This document shows, in pieces, positions 34,524 through 43,700 of a stretch of DNA of 64,000 nt (position 1 is its first letter; every line of letters starts with the position of its first letter). Both the position numbers and the translations under genes were made by a program. Where the stretch lies: contig NZ_LT607409.1 of assembly GCF_900091505.1 (NCBI RefSeq), positions 744,001 to 808,000 on the forward strand, in the 5' to 3' direction. The notes below the pieces were generated by a model. The model made no database searches. It saw only the letters and a list, made by a program, of their open reading frames with translations, and was not told the origin of the DNA. The stretch is from Micromonospora chokoriensis (GTDB taxonomy: Bacteria > Actinomycetota > Actinomycetes > Mycobacteriales > Micromonosporaceae).

Positions 34524-35894
34524 TTGGGTTCCGACCACGCCCGTCCCGCTCCGTCCGCCCCGCCGAGGGTGCGACGGATCCTCGTCATGACCGTGGTGCC
34601 CCTCTTCGTCGCCACCGTGATCGCGGCCCTGGTCCTCTGGCCGCGCGGCGGGTCACCGCAGTCCGACGGCGAGGCGGACGTGCCGCGCTACAGCGGCACG
34701 GTGACCCGGGTGGTGATGGAGCCGTGCCCGCCGTCGCCGTCGAGTCCCGAGGGCACACCGCGCGTCGGCGACGGGCGCTGTGGCACTGTCGACGTCCGCG
34801 TGGACGACGGGCCGTCGGCCGGCCAGCAGGTCGAGACGCCCGTGCCCGACGGGCCGGGCGCGCCCCGGGTGGAGGTCGGCGACGAGGTCATCCTGGTCGA
34901 GTTGACCGACCCCACCGACCCCACCATCAGCAACTGGAACGTCGCCGAGCACCAGCGGGGCACCCCGATGCTGTGGTTGGCTGTCGTCTTCGCCGCCGCG
35001 ATCGTCGCGTTCGGCCGATGGCGGGGTCTCGCGGCGCTCGCCGGGCTGGCCGCCAGCTTCGCCATCCTGCTCACCTTCGTGTTGCCGGGTATCGGCGCGG
35101 GGAAGTCACCCCTGCTGGTGGCGGTGGTCGGTGCCGCCCTGATCATGTTCGTGGTGCTCTACCTGACACACGGGGTCACCGCACAGACCTCGGTAGCGGT
35201 GCTCGGCACCCTGGGCAGCCTGGTGTTGACCGGGGTGCTCGCCACCATCGCCACGGCCGCGACCCACCTCACCGGCTTCGGCAGCGAGGAGGCCACCACC
35301 CTGTCGATGTTCCAGGGCGACGTGGACCTGCACGGCCTGCTGCTCGCCGGCATCATCATCGGATCGCTCGGGGTGCTCGACGACGTGACAGTCACCCAGG
35401 CGGCCACCGTCACCGAGCTGGCCCACGCCAACCCCGGCCTGACCCGGTTGCAGCTGTACCGTGCGGCAACCCGGGTCGGTCGGGCGCACATCGCGTCCAC
35501 TGTCAACACCATCGTGCTGGCGTACGCGGGCGCGTCGCTGCCGCTGTTGCTCCTGCTCACCGCCGACTCCCGACCGATCGGGCAGATCCTCACCAGCGAA
35601 TTCCTCGCCCAGGAGATCGTCCGCAGCGCGGTCGCCACCCTCGGCCTGATCGCCGCCGTGCCGCTGACCACCGGCCTGGCCGCGCTGGTGACCGCCGCCG
35701 GTCGCACGGACACCACGTCGCCCGCCGACGCCGCCGCCCCGCGACCGCGGACGGACCGGGCTGAGACGCTGGCCGCACTGATCTCACCGCGAACGGGTCA
35801 CCCCGACGAGTCGGACCCGACGCGGCCCTCACCCCCATCTACCGCCGCCGACCGGTGGCCGGAGCCGAACAGGAGCACGGATACGACATGGTGA
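34524..35894 (+). CDS. YibE/F-family multipass membrane protein
   Basis: 456 aa. A first membrane helix (LVMTVVPLFVATVIAALVLW) is followed by an extracytoplasmic beta region (about 50-145), then about seven helices. These include LGSLVLTGVLATIATAATHL, the conserved LAGIIIGSLGVLDDVTVTQA and VNTIVLAYAGASLPLLLLLT. The C-terminal 70 residues are hydrophilic. This matches YibE/YibF-like proteins of unknown transport role. The start is TTG 34524 with GGGAG upstream. The region 34213-34523 before it has no gene I can support, only the start region of the ATPase gene and probable promoters. Confidence 0.85.
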   Translation: MGSDHARPAPSAPPRVRRILVMTVVPLFVATVIAALVLWPRGGSPQSDGEADVPRYSGTVTRVVMEPCPPSPSSPEGTPRVGDGRCGTVDVRVDDGPSAGQQVETPVPDGPGAPRVEVGDEVILVELTDPTDPTISNWNVAEHQRGTPMLWLAVVFAAAIVAFGRWRGLAALAGLAASFAILLTFVLPGIGAGKSPLLVAVVGAALIMFVVLYLTHGVTAQTSVAVLGTLGSLVLTGVLATIATAATHLTGFGSEEATTLSMFQGDVDLHGLLLAGIIIGSLGVLDDVTVTQAATVTELAHANPGLTRLQLYRAATRVGRAHIASTVNTIVLAYAGASLPLLLLLTADSRPIGQILTSEFLAQEIVRSAVATLGLIAAVPLTTGLAALVTAAGRTDTTSPADAAAPRPRTDRAETLAALISPRTGHPDESDPTRPSPPSTAADRWPEPNRSTDTTW

Positions 35895-36009
35895 CACTCC
35901 TCAGCGTGACCAGATCGGGCCTCCACCCTGAGAACCGCGTCACTGGTCACTCACCGCTATGGCGAAATGACGCTTTTGGTCGGCATCCAGGCGTAGCTCA
36001 CCCGACCGA

Positions 36010-36180
36010 CTCTCGGGTAACCTCGCTCGCGGTCACCGATGAAGGCGCGAAGCGGCGTCTGCGGTGCCACCGCCCAATCGCCAACCGGCGAGCCGGGGAC
36101 CCAGGTACGTGGGGTGAATCCGCGTCAGCGGTAGGGGCCACTTCCGCCCCGAACCCGTCAGCTAACCCGGTCGGCGGTCG
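36010..36180 (+). promoter_or_regulatory. Cyclic di-AMP (ydaO/yuaA-type) riboswitch
   Basis: The 301-base gap before the wall-enzyme gene carries the conserved ydaO segments in the right order: GGTCACCGATGAAGG (36031-36045), CCGGGGACCCAGGT (36092-36105), GGGGTGAATCCGCG (36111-36124), AGGGGCC (36133-36139) and CCCCGAACCCGTCAGCTAAC (36147-36166). The aptamer would end about 15 bases before the GTG at 36196. In actinobacteria this riboswitch precedes wall hydrolase (Rpf/NlpC-type) and ion-transport genes and shuts them off when c-di-AMP is high. Exact ends are approximate; identity is from the conserved core. Confidence 0.88.
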
Positions 36181-36195
36181 AGGGAAGGGAACATT

Positions 36196-37215
36196 GTGAC
36201 GGCACCCCTACGCCGCTGGTTGACACCCGTGGTGGCCGTGATCGCCGCACTGACCGTGCTCGCCGGGCCCCTCCCGGCCCACGCCGCCCCGACGACTCCC
36301 ACCCCGTCCGGGCACGAGGAGGACGGCGAGCCGAAGCTGCTCACCGACGTCATCGAGCAGGCCAACCGCGACTACTCCGCAGCCAAGTCCCAATTGGACA
36401 AGTCCAAGAAGCGGCAGGGCGACCTGGCGCGGGAAGTCGATCGGGCCCGGGCCGACCTGGACGCGCTGACCCCACAGGTCGGGCAGATCGCCGCCCAGTC
36501 GTACCGGACCGGCCGCATCGGCGCGCTCGCGATGCTGTTGGAGAGCAAGGCCCCGGACGCGTTCGTCCAGCGCGCCTCGCTGCTCGACGAGATGAACATG
36601 GTCAACGAGAAGAAGCTCGCCGAGGTCAACGCGGTGAAGGCCCGCGCGGAGCAGGCCAAGCAGCTTCTCGACGCGGAGGTCCGCGAGCAGCAGAAGCAGA
36701 CCGCCCTGATGGCGAAGCGCAAGAGCGAGGCGGACAAGGCGCTGTCCCTCGTCGGCGGGAAGGGCTTCACCGGCGGCCTGGTCGACGCCACGTCACCGGT
36801 TGCCAAGATCGGCCCTGGCCGCACCGCCGACGGCGACTGGAAGCCGCAGTCGTGCAGCGAGAAGGACCCCACCACGTCCGGTTGCGTCACGCCCCGCACG
36901 CTGCACGCGTACAAGGAGGTCAAGCGGGCCGGCTTCAACCGGTTCGTCGGCTGCTACCGCTCCGGTGGGCCGTGGGAGCACCCGAAGGGCCGCGCCTGCG
37001 ACTGGTCGCTGCAGAAGAGCGGCTTCTCGCCGTGGCACAACGAGGACACCCGGAAGTACGGCAACAACGTCGCCGCGTTCCTCATCCGCAACGCCGACCG
37101 GCTGGGCATCTACTACGTGATCTGGAACCGGCAGATCTGGTTCCCGGCGACCGGCTGGAAGTCGTACAGCGGGCCGTCGAACCACACCGACCACGTCCAC
37201 ATGTCGCTGCTCTGA
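36196..37215 (+). CDS. Secreted coiled-coil protein with M15-like peptidase domain
   Basis: 339 aa. Signal peptide (VVAVIAALTVLAGPLPAHAA), then a long coiled coil (about 48-185, for example QANRDYSAAKSQLDKSKKRQ) like the N-terminal arm of RipA/PcsB-type hydrolases. The C-terminal ARB_07466-like domain (from about 215) shows HPKGRACDW and HTDHVHMS, matching the H-x6-D and H-x-H zinc ligands of M15/LAS peptidases, and several cysteines. It is therefore probably a peptidoglycan-directed D,D- or L,D-peptidase acting outside the membrane. Expression is predicted to be under the c-di-AMP riboswitch immediately upstream. Confidence 0.85.
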   Translation: MTAPLRRWLTPVVAVIAALTVLAGPLPAHAAPTTPTPSGHEEDGEPKLLTDVIEQANRDYSAAKSQLDKSKKRQGDLAREVDRARADLDALTPQVGQIAAQSYRTGRIGALAMLLESKAPDAFVQRASLLDEMNMVNEKKLAEVNAVKARAEQAKQLLDAEVREQQKQTALMAKRKSEADKALSLVGGKGFTGGLVDATSPVAKIGPGRTADGDWKPQSCSEKDPTTSGCVTPRTLHAYKEVKRAGFNRFVGCYRSGGPWEHPKGRACDWSLQKSGFSPWHNEDTRKYGNNVAAFLIRNADRLGIYYVIWNRQIWFPATGWKSYSGPSNHTDHVHMSLL

Positions 37216-37232
37216 CCCGCAGGGCCTTGGCC

Positions 37233-37265
37233 GAGGGCCGTTCCGCGTCGCGCGGAACGGCCCTC
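37233..37265 (+). terminator. Terminator after the wall-peptidase gene
   Basis: Perfect 15-bp stem (GAGGGCCGTTCCGCG, 37233-37247, with 37251-37265) and a TCG triloop, 17 bases after the stop codon. Confidence 0.85.
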
Positions 37266-37270
37266 GTCGC

Positions 37271-37352
37271 GTCAGGCCGCGAAAGGCGCGGCCCCTGTCA
37301 CGTCAGGCCGCGAAGGGCGCGACTCTCGTCGCGTCAGGCCGCGGCGGGCGCG
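37271..37352. repeat. Three tandem 31-bp repeats at the carbonic anhydrase 3' end
   Basis: Copies of the core GTCAGGCCGCGAAAGGCGCG start at 37271, 37302 and 37333, a 31-base period with a few substitutions. The last copy contains the stop codon and final codons of the carbonic anhydrase gene, so the other two are duplicated 3' ends lying downstream of it. Confidence 0.75.
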
Positions 37353-38047
37353 GCCGGGTCGGTGCCGAGCGTCGTGAGGTCGGCCGGCACGGCGGCCACC
37401 GGGCGCACCTCTCCGGCGGCGAGCCGGTACGACACACCCACCACCGCGCACCGCCCCTGCGCCACCTCGCCGGCCAGCACGGGCGACTGCCCGAGCACCG
37501 TCTCGACGGTCTGTGCGATGTGGATGTCGACGATGCCGTCGATGTCGCGCACACCCTCGGCCTCGGCCCGGCGCAGGCTGGGCAGCACTGCGTCGACCAC
37601 TGCGGGCAGGTGCCCCGGCGGCCGGGCACCGGTCGCGGCGGCCTCCCGGGCCGCCTGCACCGCGCCGCACGAGTCGTGACCGAGCACCACCACGAGCGGG
37701 GTGCCGAGCACAGTCACCGCGTACTCCACGCTGCCGAGCACCTCAGGGCCGGCGGTGTGGCCGGCGGTCCGCACCACGAACAGGTCACCCAGCCCACGGT
37801 CGAAGATGATCTCGGCGGCCAGGCGCGAGTCGGAGCAACCGACGATCACCGCGAACGGGTGCTGCCCGTCGGCCACGGCGGCCCGGCGCCCGGCGTCCTG
37901 GTTGGGGTGGCGAGGAGCGCCGTCGACGAAGCGCCGGTTGCCGGCGACCAACTCGGTGTACGCCCGAGCCGGCGCGCTCGGCGCGGCTGCCCGGTCAGTG
38001 GTTCGCTGCGGCCCCGGCTGCCCACCGGTAGTTCCGGAATGACTCAT
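37334..38047 (-). CDS. Beta-class carbonic anhydrase
   Basis: 237 aa from ATG 38047, with GAGG seven bases upstream. The zinc ligands are C71 (VGCSDSRLAAE), H124 and C127 (LGHDSCGAV), with the D73-R75 dyad. It interconverts CO2 and bicarbonate. The N-terminal 28 residues are Pro/Ala-rich and probably disordered, but not a convincing signal peptide. It is divergent from a winged-helix regulator gene. Its C-terminus (DPAAPAAA) lies in a tandem repeat. Confidence 0.93.
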   Translation of the reverse strand: MSHSGTTGGQPGPQRTTDRAAAPSAPARAYTELVAGNRRFVDGAPRHPNQDAGRRAAVADGQHPFAVIVGCSDSRLAAEIIFDRGLGDLFVVRTAGHTAGPEVLGSVEYAVTVLGTPLVVVLGHDSCGAVQAAREAAATGARPPGHLPAVVDAVLPSLRRAEAEGVRDIDGIVDIHIAQTVETVLGQSPVLAGEVAQGRCAVVGVSYRLAAGEVRPVAAVPADLTTLGTDPAAPAAA

Positions 38048-38117
38048 TCCCGCACCTCGTCTCGATGCATCTGACCTGGTCAAACGGCTTCAGGTGGGCC
38101 GGCGGCGGGCGCCGGCT

Positions 38118-38189
38118 CGGGGTCAACGGTCACACGCACCGAAAAACGCGTCAAGGGATGCGTGATATAGATTTCATACGTTGACCCCG
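38118..38189. promoter_or_regulatory. Widely spaced inverted repeat in a divergent promoter region
   Basis: CGGGGTCAACG (38118-38128) and CGTTGACCCCG (38179-38189) are perfect 11-bp complements 50 bases apart. Between them is the only A+T-rich patch (GTGATATAGATTTCATACG), likely promoter DNA. Two half-sites could let the adjacent winged-helix protein bridge both promoters. Confidence 0.4.
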
Positions 38190-38243
38190 AATCGACCCGC
38201 GGGCGACGCACCGAGGACGGGCATCCGGAGAGGTGGTCACACG

Positions 38244-38576
38244 ATGACGAACACGTCGACCGGCAGCGGGCGGAACTGGACATTCCTCACCAACCACGGT
38301 CACGTCCTGCTGGCCATCGCCCGCGACCCCACCGCCCGACTGCGGGACGTCGCCGCCGAGGTCGGGGTGACCGAACGCGCCGCGCAGGCGATCGTCGCCG
38401 ACCTGGAGGCGGACGGATACCTGCACCGCACCCGCGTCGGCAGGCGCAACGAATACACCCTCAACCCGGCCGGCCGGTTCCGGCACCCCGCCGAGGCCGA
38501 CCGTCAGGTCGGCGCGCTGCTCGCACTGTTCGCCGAGACGCCCACCGCGGAGACCGACCCCCAGGCCGGATCCTAG
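38244..38576 (+). CDS. Winged-helix (MarR/ArsR-like) regulator
   Basis: 110 aa from ATG 38244 (GGAGAGG upstream; a longer in-frame extension to 38181 is unlikely). Winged helix at about 14-76: NHGHVLLAIARDPTARLRDV, then AAEVGVTERAAQAIVADLEA and DGYLHRTRVGRRNEYTLNP (wing). The tail (HPAEADRQVGALLALFAE) is typical of a small actinobacterial family often next to carbonic anhydrase genes. No effector residues are recognised. Confidence 0.85.
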   Translation: MTNTSTGSGRNWTFLTNHGHVLLAIARDPTARLRDVAAEVGVTERAAQAIVADLEADGYLHRTRVGRRNEYTLNPAGRFRHPAEADRQVGALLALFAETPTAETDPQAGS

Positions 38577-38602
38577 GGCCGTTGCCCGACCGGGCACGGC
38601 GG

Positions 38603-38608
38603 TAATCT
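38603..38608 (+). promoter_or_regulatory. -10 box of the mycosin gene (leaderless)
   Basis: TAATCT ends six bases before the GTG at 38615, with TTGCCC 15 bases upstream and no ribosome-binding site. Transcription is expected to begin at the start codon. Confidence 0.5.
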
Positions 38609-38614
38609 CTGCGG

Positions 38615-39847
38615 GTGCGCGAATGCCCGCCGTCGAGCGCGACCCCCTCGTCCCGCCCCGCCACCCGCGCTGTCCTCAGTGGAATGGTGGCGCTTCTGCT
38701 CGGCACCGGCCTGGTGGCACCCACCCCGGCCACCGCCGCACCCCCCACCTGCGGTCCCGCGGGCGAGGAGGGCCTGGCACAGATGCCGTGGGCGCTACGC
38801 CGACTGGAACCAGCCTCGGCGTGGCCGCTGTCCCGCGGCGCCGGAGTGACGGTGGCGGTGATCGACTCCGGGGTCTCCGCGACCCACCCGCTGCTCCGCG
38901 GTCAGGTGCTCGACGGTCGCGACTTCAACAACCTGCCGGCCAACAAGGGCCAGTGCGACCTCGTCGGGCACGGCACGATGATCGCCGGCATCATCGCCGG
39001 ACGGGAGGGCACCGGCGTCCCGTTCAGCGGCATCGCCCCGGCCGCCCGCATCCTCCCCATCCGGGTCCTGCCGGACCTCAAGGACACCGCCGACCCGCAG
39101 CTACCCGGGCAGATCGCCGCCGCGATCGACTGGGCGGTCGCACAGGGCGCCGACGTGATCAACCTGTCCCTGACGACCATTCCCGGCCCGGAACTCACCG
39201 CCGCCGTCGACCGGGCGTTGGCCAAGCGGGTGGTGCTCGTCGCCGCCGCCGGCAACCAGCAGGAGGGGCAGCAGAGCAGGCCGGGTTATCCAGCCGCGTA
39301 CCCCGGGGTGCTGGCCGTCGGCGGGGTCGACGAGGAGGGCGGTCACGTCGGCACCTCGATCAGCGGTGACTACGTCGACATCGCCGCGCCGGGGCTGAAC
39401 ATCATCGGGCCGGCGCCACGGGGGGCCGGCTACCGCGCCGAGCCGAACGGCGGCACCAGCTACGCCGCCGCGTACGTCTCGGGTGCGGCCGCGCTGGTCC
39501 GGGCCGCCTACCCCGACCTCACCCCGGAACAGATCGCCGAACGACTGGAACGCACCGCCGACAACCCGCCGGAAGGTCACAACGCCGACATCGGTTACGG
39601 CATGGTCAACCCGTACCGGGCGGTGTCGAGCATCCTGGGCACCCGGACGAACCCGCCCGCCAGCGCGATCCCCGCGCCGATGGCACCGGACGACCCGTTG
39701 GGCTGGCAACGCACGGCCGCGATCTGGACGGCGCTGATCGGCGGGCTGATCGCCGCGCTGCTGCTGATCGGGCGACCGGTCGTCAGCCGGGGCCGCGAAC
39801 GAGGTTGGCGCCCGGGCCGACGCACCGACGCGTCGACCGCCGGCTGA
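38615..39847 (+). CDS. mycP: Mycosin, type VII secretion-associated subtilisin-like protease
   Basis: 410 aa S8 protease with signal peptide (cleavage near TATAAPP) and a C-terminal membrane helix (about 364-388, IWTALIGGLIAALLLIG). The catalytic triad is D84 (VIDSGV), H119 (GHGTMIAGI) and S282 (GGTSYAAAYVSG), with the oxyanion Asn in AAAGNQQ. This is the exact layout of MycP proteins, which stabilise the ESX membrane complex and process substrates outside the membrane. It is the first gene of the ESX locus, convergent with the WXG100 genes. Confidence 0.93.
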   Translation: MRECPPSSATPSSRPATRAVLSGMVALLLGTGLVAPTPATAAPPTCGPAGEEGLAQMPWALRRLEPASAWPLSRGAGVTVAVIDSGVSATHPLLRGQVLDGRDFNNLPANKGQCDLVGHGTMIAGIIAGREGTGVPFSGIAPAARILPIRVLPDLKDTADPQLPGQIAAAIDWAVAQGADVINLSLTTIPGPELTAAVDRALAKRVVLVAAAGNQQEGQQSRPGYPAAYPGVLAVGGVDEEGGHVGTSISGDYVDIAAPGLNIIGPAPRGAGYRAEPNGGTSYAAAYVSGAAALVRAAYPDLTPEQIAERLERTADNPPEGHNADIGYGMVNPYRAVSSILGTRTNPPASAIPAPMAPDDPLGWQRTAAIWTALIGGLIAALLLIGRPVVSRGRERGWRPGRRTDASTAG

Positions 39848-39888
39848 CCCGCCGGGTCGGCAGCACCTCGCCGGGGCAGAAACACTGC

Positions 39889-39919
39889 GGCTCCGGCCCG
39901 GGTCGACCGGACCGGAGCC
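39889..39919. terminator. Bidirectional terminator between mycP and esx genes
   Basis: Perfect 8-bp stem GGCTCCGG / CCGGAGCC around a 15-base loop with further G/C pairing, in the 87-base gap between two converging genes. Confidence 0.55.
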
Positions 39920-39934
39920 ACACCAACGGGCTTC

Positions 39935-40213
39935 TCAGCCCCACACCTTCGAGTTGCTCATCTCGGTGGAGACGTAGTTTTCGCGGGCGATGCCGACAGC
40001 GCCGCCGATCTCGTTGAGGATCCGGTTGATGTCCCGGACCGCCGTGTCCCACTTGGCCTGGTGCTGCTCGTAGGCAATCCGGTCCTCGCCGTCCCAGTGC
40101 AGCTTGGACAGCATCGACCGCAGCGTGTCGAGCTTCTCGTCGATGGTCTTCGAGATGGCCTGCATCTGCTGGTTGCTGCTCTCGAGGACAGCGTAGTCAA
40201 CTTTGATCGTCAC
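39935..40213 (-). CDS. WXG100 protein (EsxA/B family) with YxxxE signal
   Basis: 92 aa, helix-WxG-helix: LHWDGEDRIAYEQ holds the W-x-G turn. Near the C-terminus ENYVSTEMS contains YVSTE, a match to the YxxxD/E export signal recognised by EccC. GTG 40213 follows GAGGAGGAAATC. It would pair with the WXG100 protein encoded 25 bases upstream as a secreted heterodimer. Last gene of the leftward eccC-esx operon. Confidence 0.92.
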   Translation of the reverse strand: MTIKVDYAVLESSNQQMQAISKTIDEKLDTLRSMLSKLHWDGEDRIAYEQHQAKWDTAVRDINRILNEIGGAVGIARENYVSTEMSNSKVWG

Positions 40214-40238
40214 GATTTCCTCCTCTGCTGCCTGCGGA

Positions 40239-40547
40239 TCACGGGTTGAGAGCAGAGTGGAACTTGTCCAGCATCTGCTGCTGCTCTTCGTCGTTGACCT
40301 GGTGCGTCGTACCCGACTTGTCGAGCAGGTCGGCGATGTTGTCCATCGCCGTCAGCAGCTTGACGGTGTCCTCGTTCCAGCGCGTCATCAGCGACTGGAA
40401 GCCCGTGGACGCCTGGCCCTTCCACGCCATCGCCAGGTCGTCGACCACGTTCCACAGCTTCTTCAGCTCGCCGTCAACCTCGCTGCGCGTGGACCGCACG
40501 TCACTCGCGGCGGTATGCAGAGTCGCTGCTTCGACCTCGAACGCCAT
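40239..40547 (-). CDS. WXG100 protein (EsxA/B family)
   Basis: 102 aa, helix-turn-helix hairpin with the WxG motif in LAMAWKGQASTGFQ and no YxxxD/E signal. Only one member of an Esx heterodimer normally carries that signal, so this is the probable partner of the 92-aa protein. It lies 206 bases downstream of eccC. The Gln/Glu-rich tail (VNDEEQQQMLDKFHSALNP) is as expected. Confidence 0.92.
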   Translation of the reverse strand: MAFEVEAATLHTAASDVRSTRSEVDGELKKLWNVVDDLAMAWKGQASTGFQSLMTRWNEDTVKLLTAMDNIADLLDKSGTTHQVNDEEQQQMLDKFHSALNP

Positions 40548-40753
40548 GCTTCACACCCCTCCGTCATCTTGTGGTGGCGGCTTCGCCGCACCCCTCCCCC
40601 GCGGCAAGGCAGCAACACCCCACCGACGGACACTCCAGTTAAGACCGTAGCGGAACCCGACCAGCCCTCGCAGCCCTGACCACCGCCGCCCGGTGGATGG
40701 TGGCGAATCGGACCAGGCCGGCTCGACACGTCCCGCCAGAAGACAGGCGACGG

Positions 40754-43700
40754 TCACGCGGGCTCGGCCCACGCGGTCTGGATCAGCTGCTGGCCGTCGC
40801 GCCGGCGGACCAGGGTGCCTCGGCCCGGCGGCTGTGGACTCGGCCGCAGCGTCCCGAAGACCGCACCCTCCTCCCGGCTGCCGGACATCAGCAGGCCCGG
40901 GGAGTCCAACTCACGCAACCGTTGCAGCACCGGCTCGTAGAGCGCCCGGGACACCCCGCCGACCCGCCGCGTGATGATCAGGTGCAGGCCGATGTCGCGT
41001 GCCTGGGGCAGCAGCTCCTGCAGGGCGCTGAGCGGGTTGCTGCCACCGGAGGCGACCAGGTCGTAGTCGTCGACCAGGATGTAGAGGTCCGGACCCTTCC
41101 ACCAGCTGCGGTCCCGCAGTTGGGCCGTGGTCACGTCCGGCCCGGGCAGCCGGTTGGACAACGCGCTGCGGATCGAGGCGAGCCCCTGCGCGAACGCCTG
41201 GTTGGACGGCGCGTAGTCCAGCAGGTGGTCGCCCTCCACCGCCCCGAGCAGACCGCGCCGGTAGTCGGCGATCACCAGGCGGGCCTGCGCGGGCGTGTAC
41301 CGCTCGGTGATGCCCCGGGCGATCAGTCGCAACAGGTTGGTCTTGCCGCACTCCGCGTCACCGAAGACCGTCAGGTGCGGCTCGTTGACCAGATCCAGGT
41401 AGACCGGCGCCAGCGCCGACTCGTTGACACCGATCGGCAGACCGGGTGCCGACCGGTCGATGATCCGGGCCAACTCGCCCACCGGCAGCCGGCGGGGTAG
41501 CAGCCGCACCTTCGGCGCCGGACGACCCGGCCAGTTCGCCGCCACGTGCCCGGCCAGGGACACCGACGCCTCACTGAGGTCGTCGATGTCCCGGCGACCG
41601 TCGATCCGCGAGATCGCCGTGAGGAAGTGCAGCTTGTCCCGGGTCAGGCCGCGACCGGGCGACTTCTCCGGCACGTTCGTCGCCGCCCGGCGGTCGATCT
41701 CCGACTCGGACGCGTCACCCAGCCGCAGCTCCAGCTTGGTGCCGAGCAGATCCCGCATGTTGATGCGGATCTCCGCCCACCGCACGGCCGTGAGCACCAC
41801 GTGTACGCCGAAGCCGAGGCCACGGTTGGCCAGCGTGGTGATGGTCTGCTCCAGCTCCTCGTACTCCTGGCGCAGCGTGTTCCAGCCGTCCACCACCAAA
41901 AACACGTCGCCGAAGGGATCGTCGACGAACTCGCCCGCGGCCCGGCGACGGCGGTAGCTGGCCACCGAGTCGATGCCGTGCTGGGCGAACCGCGTCTCCC
42001 GGTCGTCCAGGACGGCCACCACCTCGGCCACCGTCCGGCGTACCGCCTCGACGTCGCGTCGACCGGCCACCCCCGCCATGTGCGGGAGCCGCTCCAGACT
42101 GCGCAGCGCGCCTCCGCCGAAGTCCAGGCAGAAGAACTGCACCTCGCGCGGGGTGTGCGTGAGAGCCAGCGAGGCCAGCAGCGTACGCAGCATGGTGCTC
42201 TTGCCGCTCAGCGAACGGCCGACGATGACCACGTTGCCGCCGGCACCGGCCAGCTCGACCATCATCGGGTCGCGGCGCTGCTCGTACGGGCGGTCCACCA
42301 CACCGACCGGCACCGTCAACCGCCCCCGCCCGGGCCAGGACGCGGTGCACAACCCGTAGGTCGGGTCGACGGCCAGCGCGCCGAGCAGCTCACCCAGGCC
42401 CGGCGGATCGGCCAGCGGCGGCAACCACACCTGGTGGGCAGGGCGGCCCCGGCCCTTGAGCTGGTCGATCAGCACGTCGAGCATCGCCACTGCCTTGCCG
42501 TCGGCCGGTTGCTCCGGCTCGGGAGCGGCGGCCACCGGCATCTGCGGGAGCTGGGCGGGCACGAAGTCGAGGCCGTACGGCACGATCCGCCGCTGCACCA
42601 ACGCCTGCGAGGCGGAGGCCTGCTGCCCCGGCGCCCGGTACGCACCCGACACGTACGCCGCCCGGAACCGCAGCATGGTGCTGGTGTCGGTCTTCAGATA
42701 GCCGTGACCGGGCGCGTTCGGCAGCTCGTACGCGTCCGGCACACCGAGCACGATCCGGCTCTCCACAGCGGAGAAGGTACGCAGACCGATCCGGTACGAC
42801 AGGTGCGTGTCCAGACCACGCAGCTTGCCCTCTTCGAGCCGCTGGCTGGCCAGCAGCAGGTGCACGCCGAGTGACCGGCCCAGCCGGCCGATCATCACGA
42901 ACAGGTCGATGAAGTCGGGCTTGGCGGCGAGCAGCTCGCTGAACTCGTCGCAGATGATCAGCAGGCTGGGCATCGGGGCCAGCGGCTCACCGGCGGCGCG
43001 GGCCTTCTCGTACTCGAAGCGCGAGACGTAGTTGCCGGCCGCCCGCAGCAACTCCTGCCGGCGCACCATCTCGCCGGCGAGAGCGTCCCGCATCCGGTCG
43101 ACGAGTGGCAGCTCGTCGGCCAGGTTGGTGATCACGGCGCTGGTGTGCGGCAGCGCCTCCAACGAGGCGAACGTCGCACCGCCCTTGAAGTCGACCAGGA
43201 CGAAGTTCAACTCCTCCGACGAGTGGGTCACCGCCAACGCGGCCACCACCGTACGGAGCAACTCGCTCTTGCCGGACCCGGTGGCGCCGATCACCAGGCC
43301 GTGCGGGCCCATGCCCTCGTGCGCCGACTCCTTGAAGTCCAGTTCGACCACGTTGCCGTCCGGGCCGACGCCGAGCGGAATGCGCAGGCGGTCCCGGTGC
43401 CCGCGCGGACGCCAGGTGTTCTGGACGTCCAGCGTCGCGGCGTCACCCACACCGAGCAGGTCGGGTAGCTCCATGCTGCGGGCCAGCGGCTCCTCGTTGC
43501 TGGTCTGCTGCTGGGACAGCCGGTAGGGGGCGATCTGTCGCGCCAGCCCCTCGGCGGCCTCGGCGCTGAGCTGGTCGGGTCGGCCCAACGGCGACGACGA
43601 ACTGCCGCGCACCAGGTCGAGCGAGCTGCCGTCGGCCACGTCGAGGCAGAGCAGCCAGCGGCCGGCGTCGCGCGGAACCGTGCCGGACAGGTCGATCACG

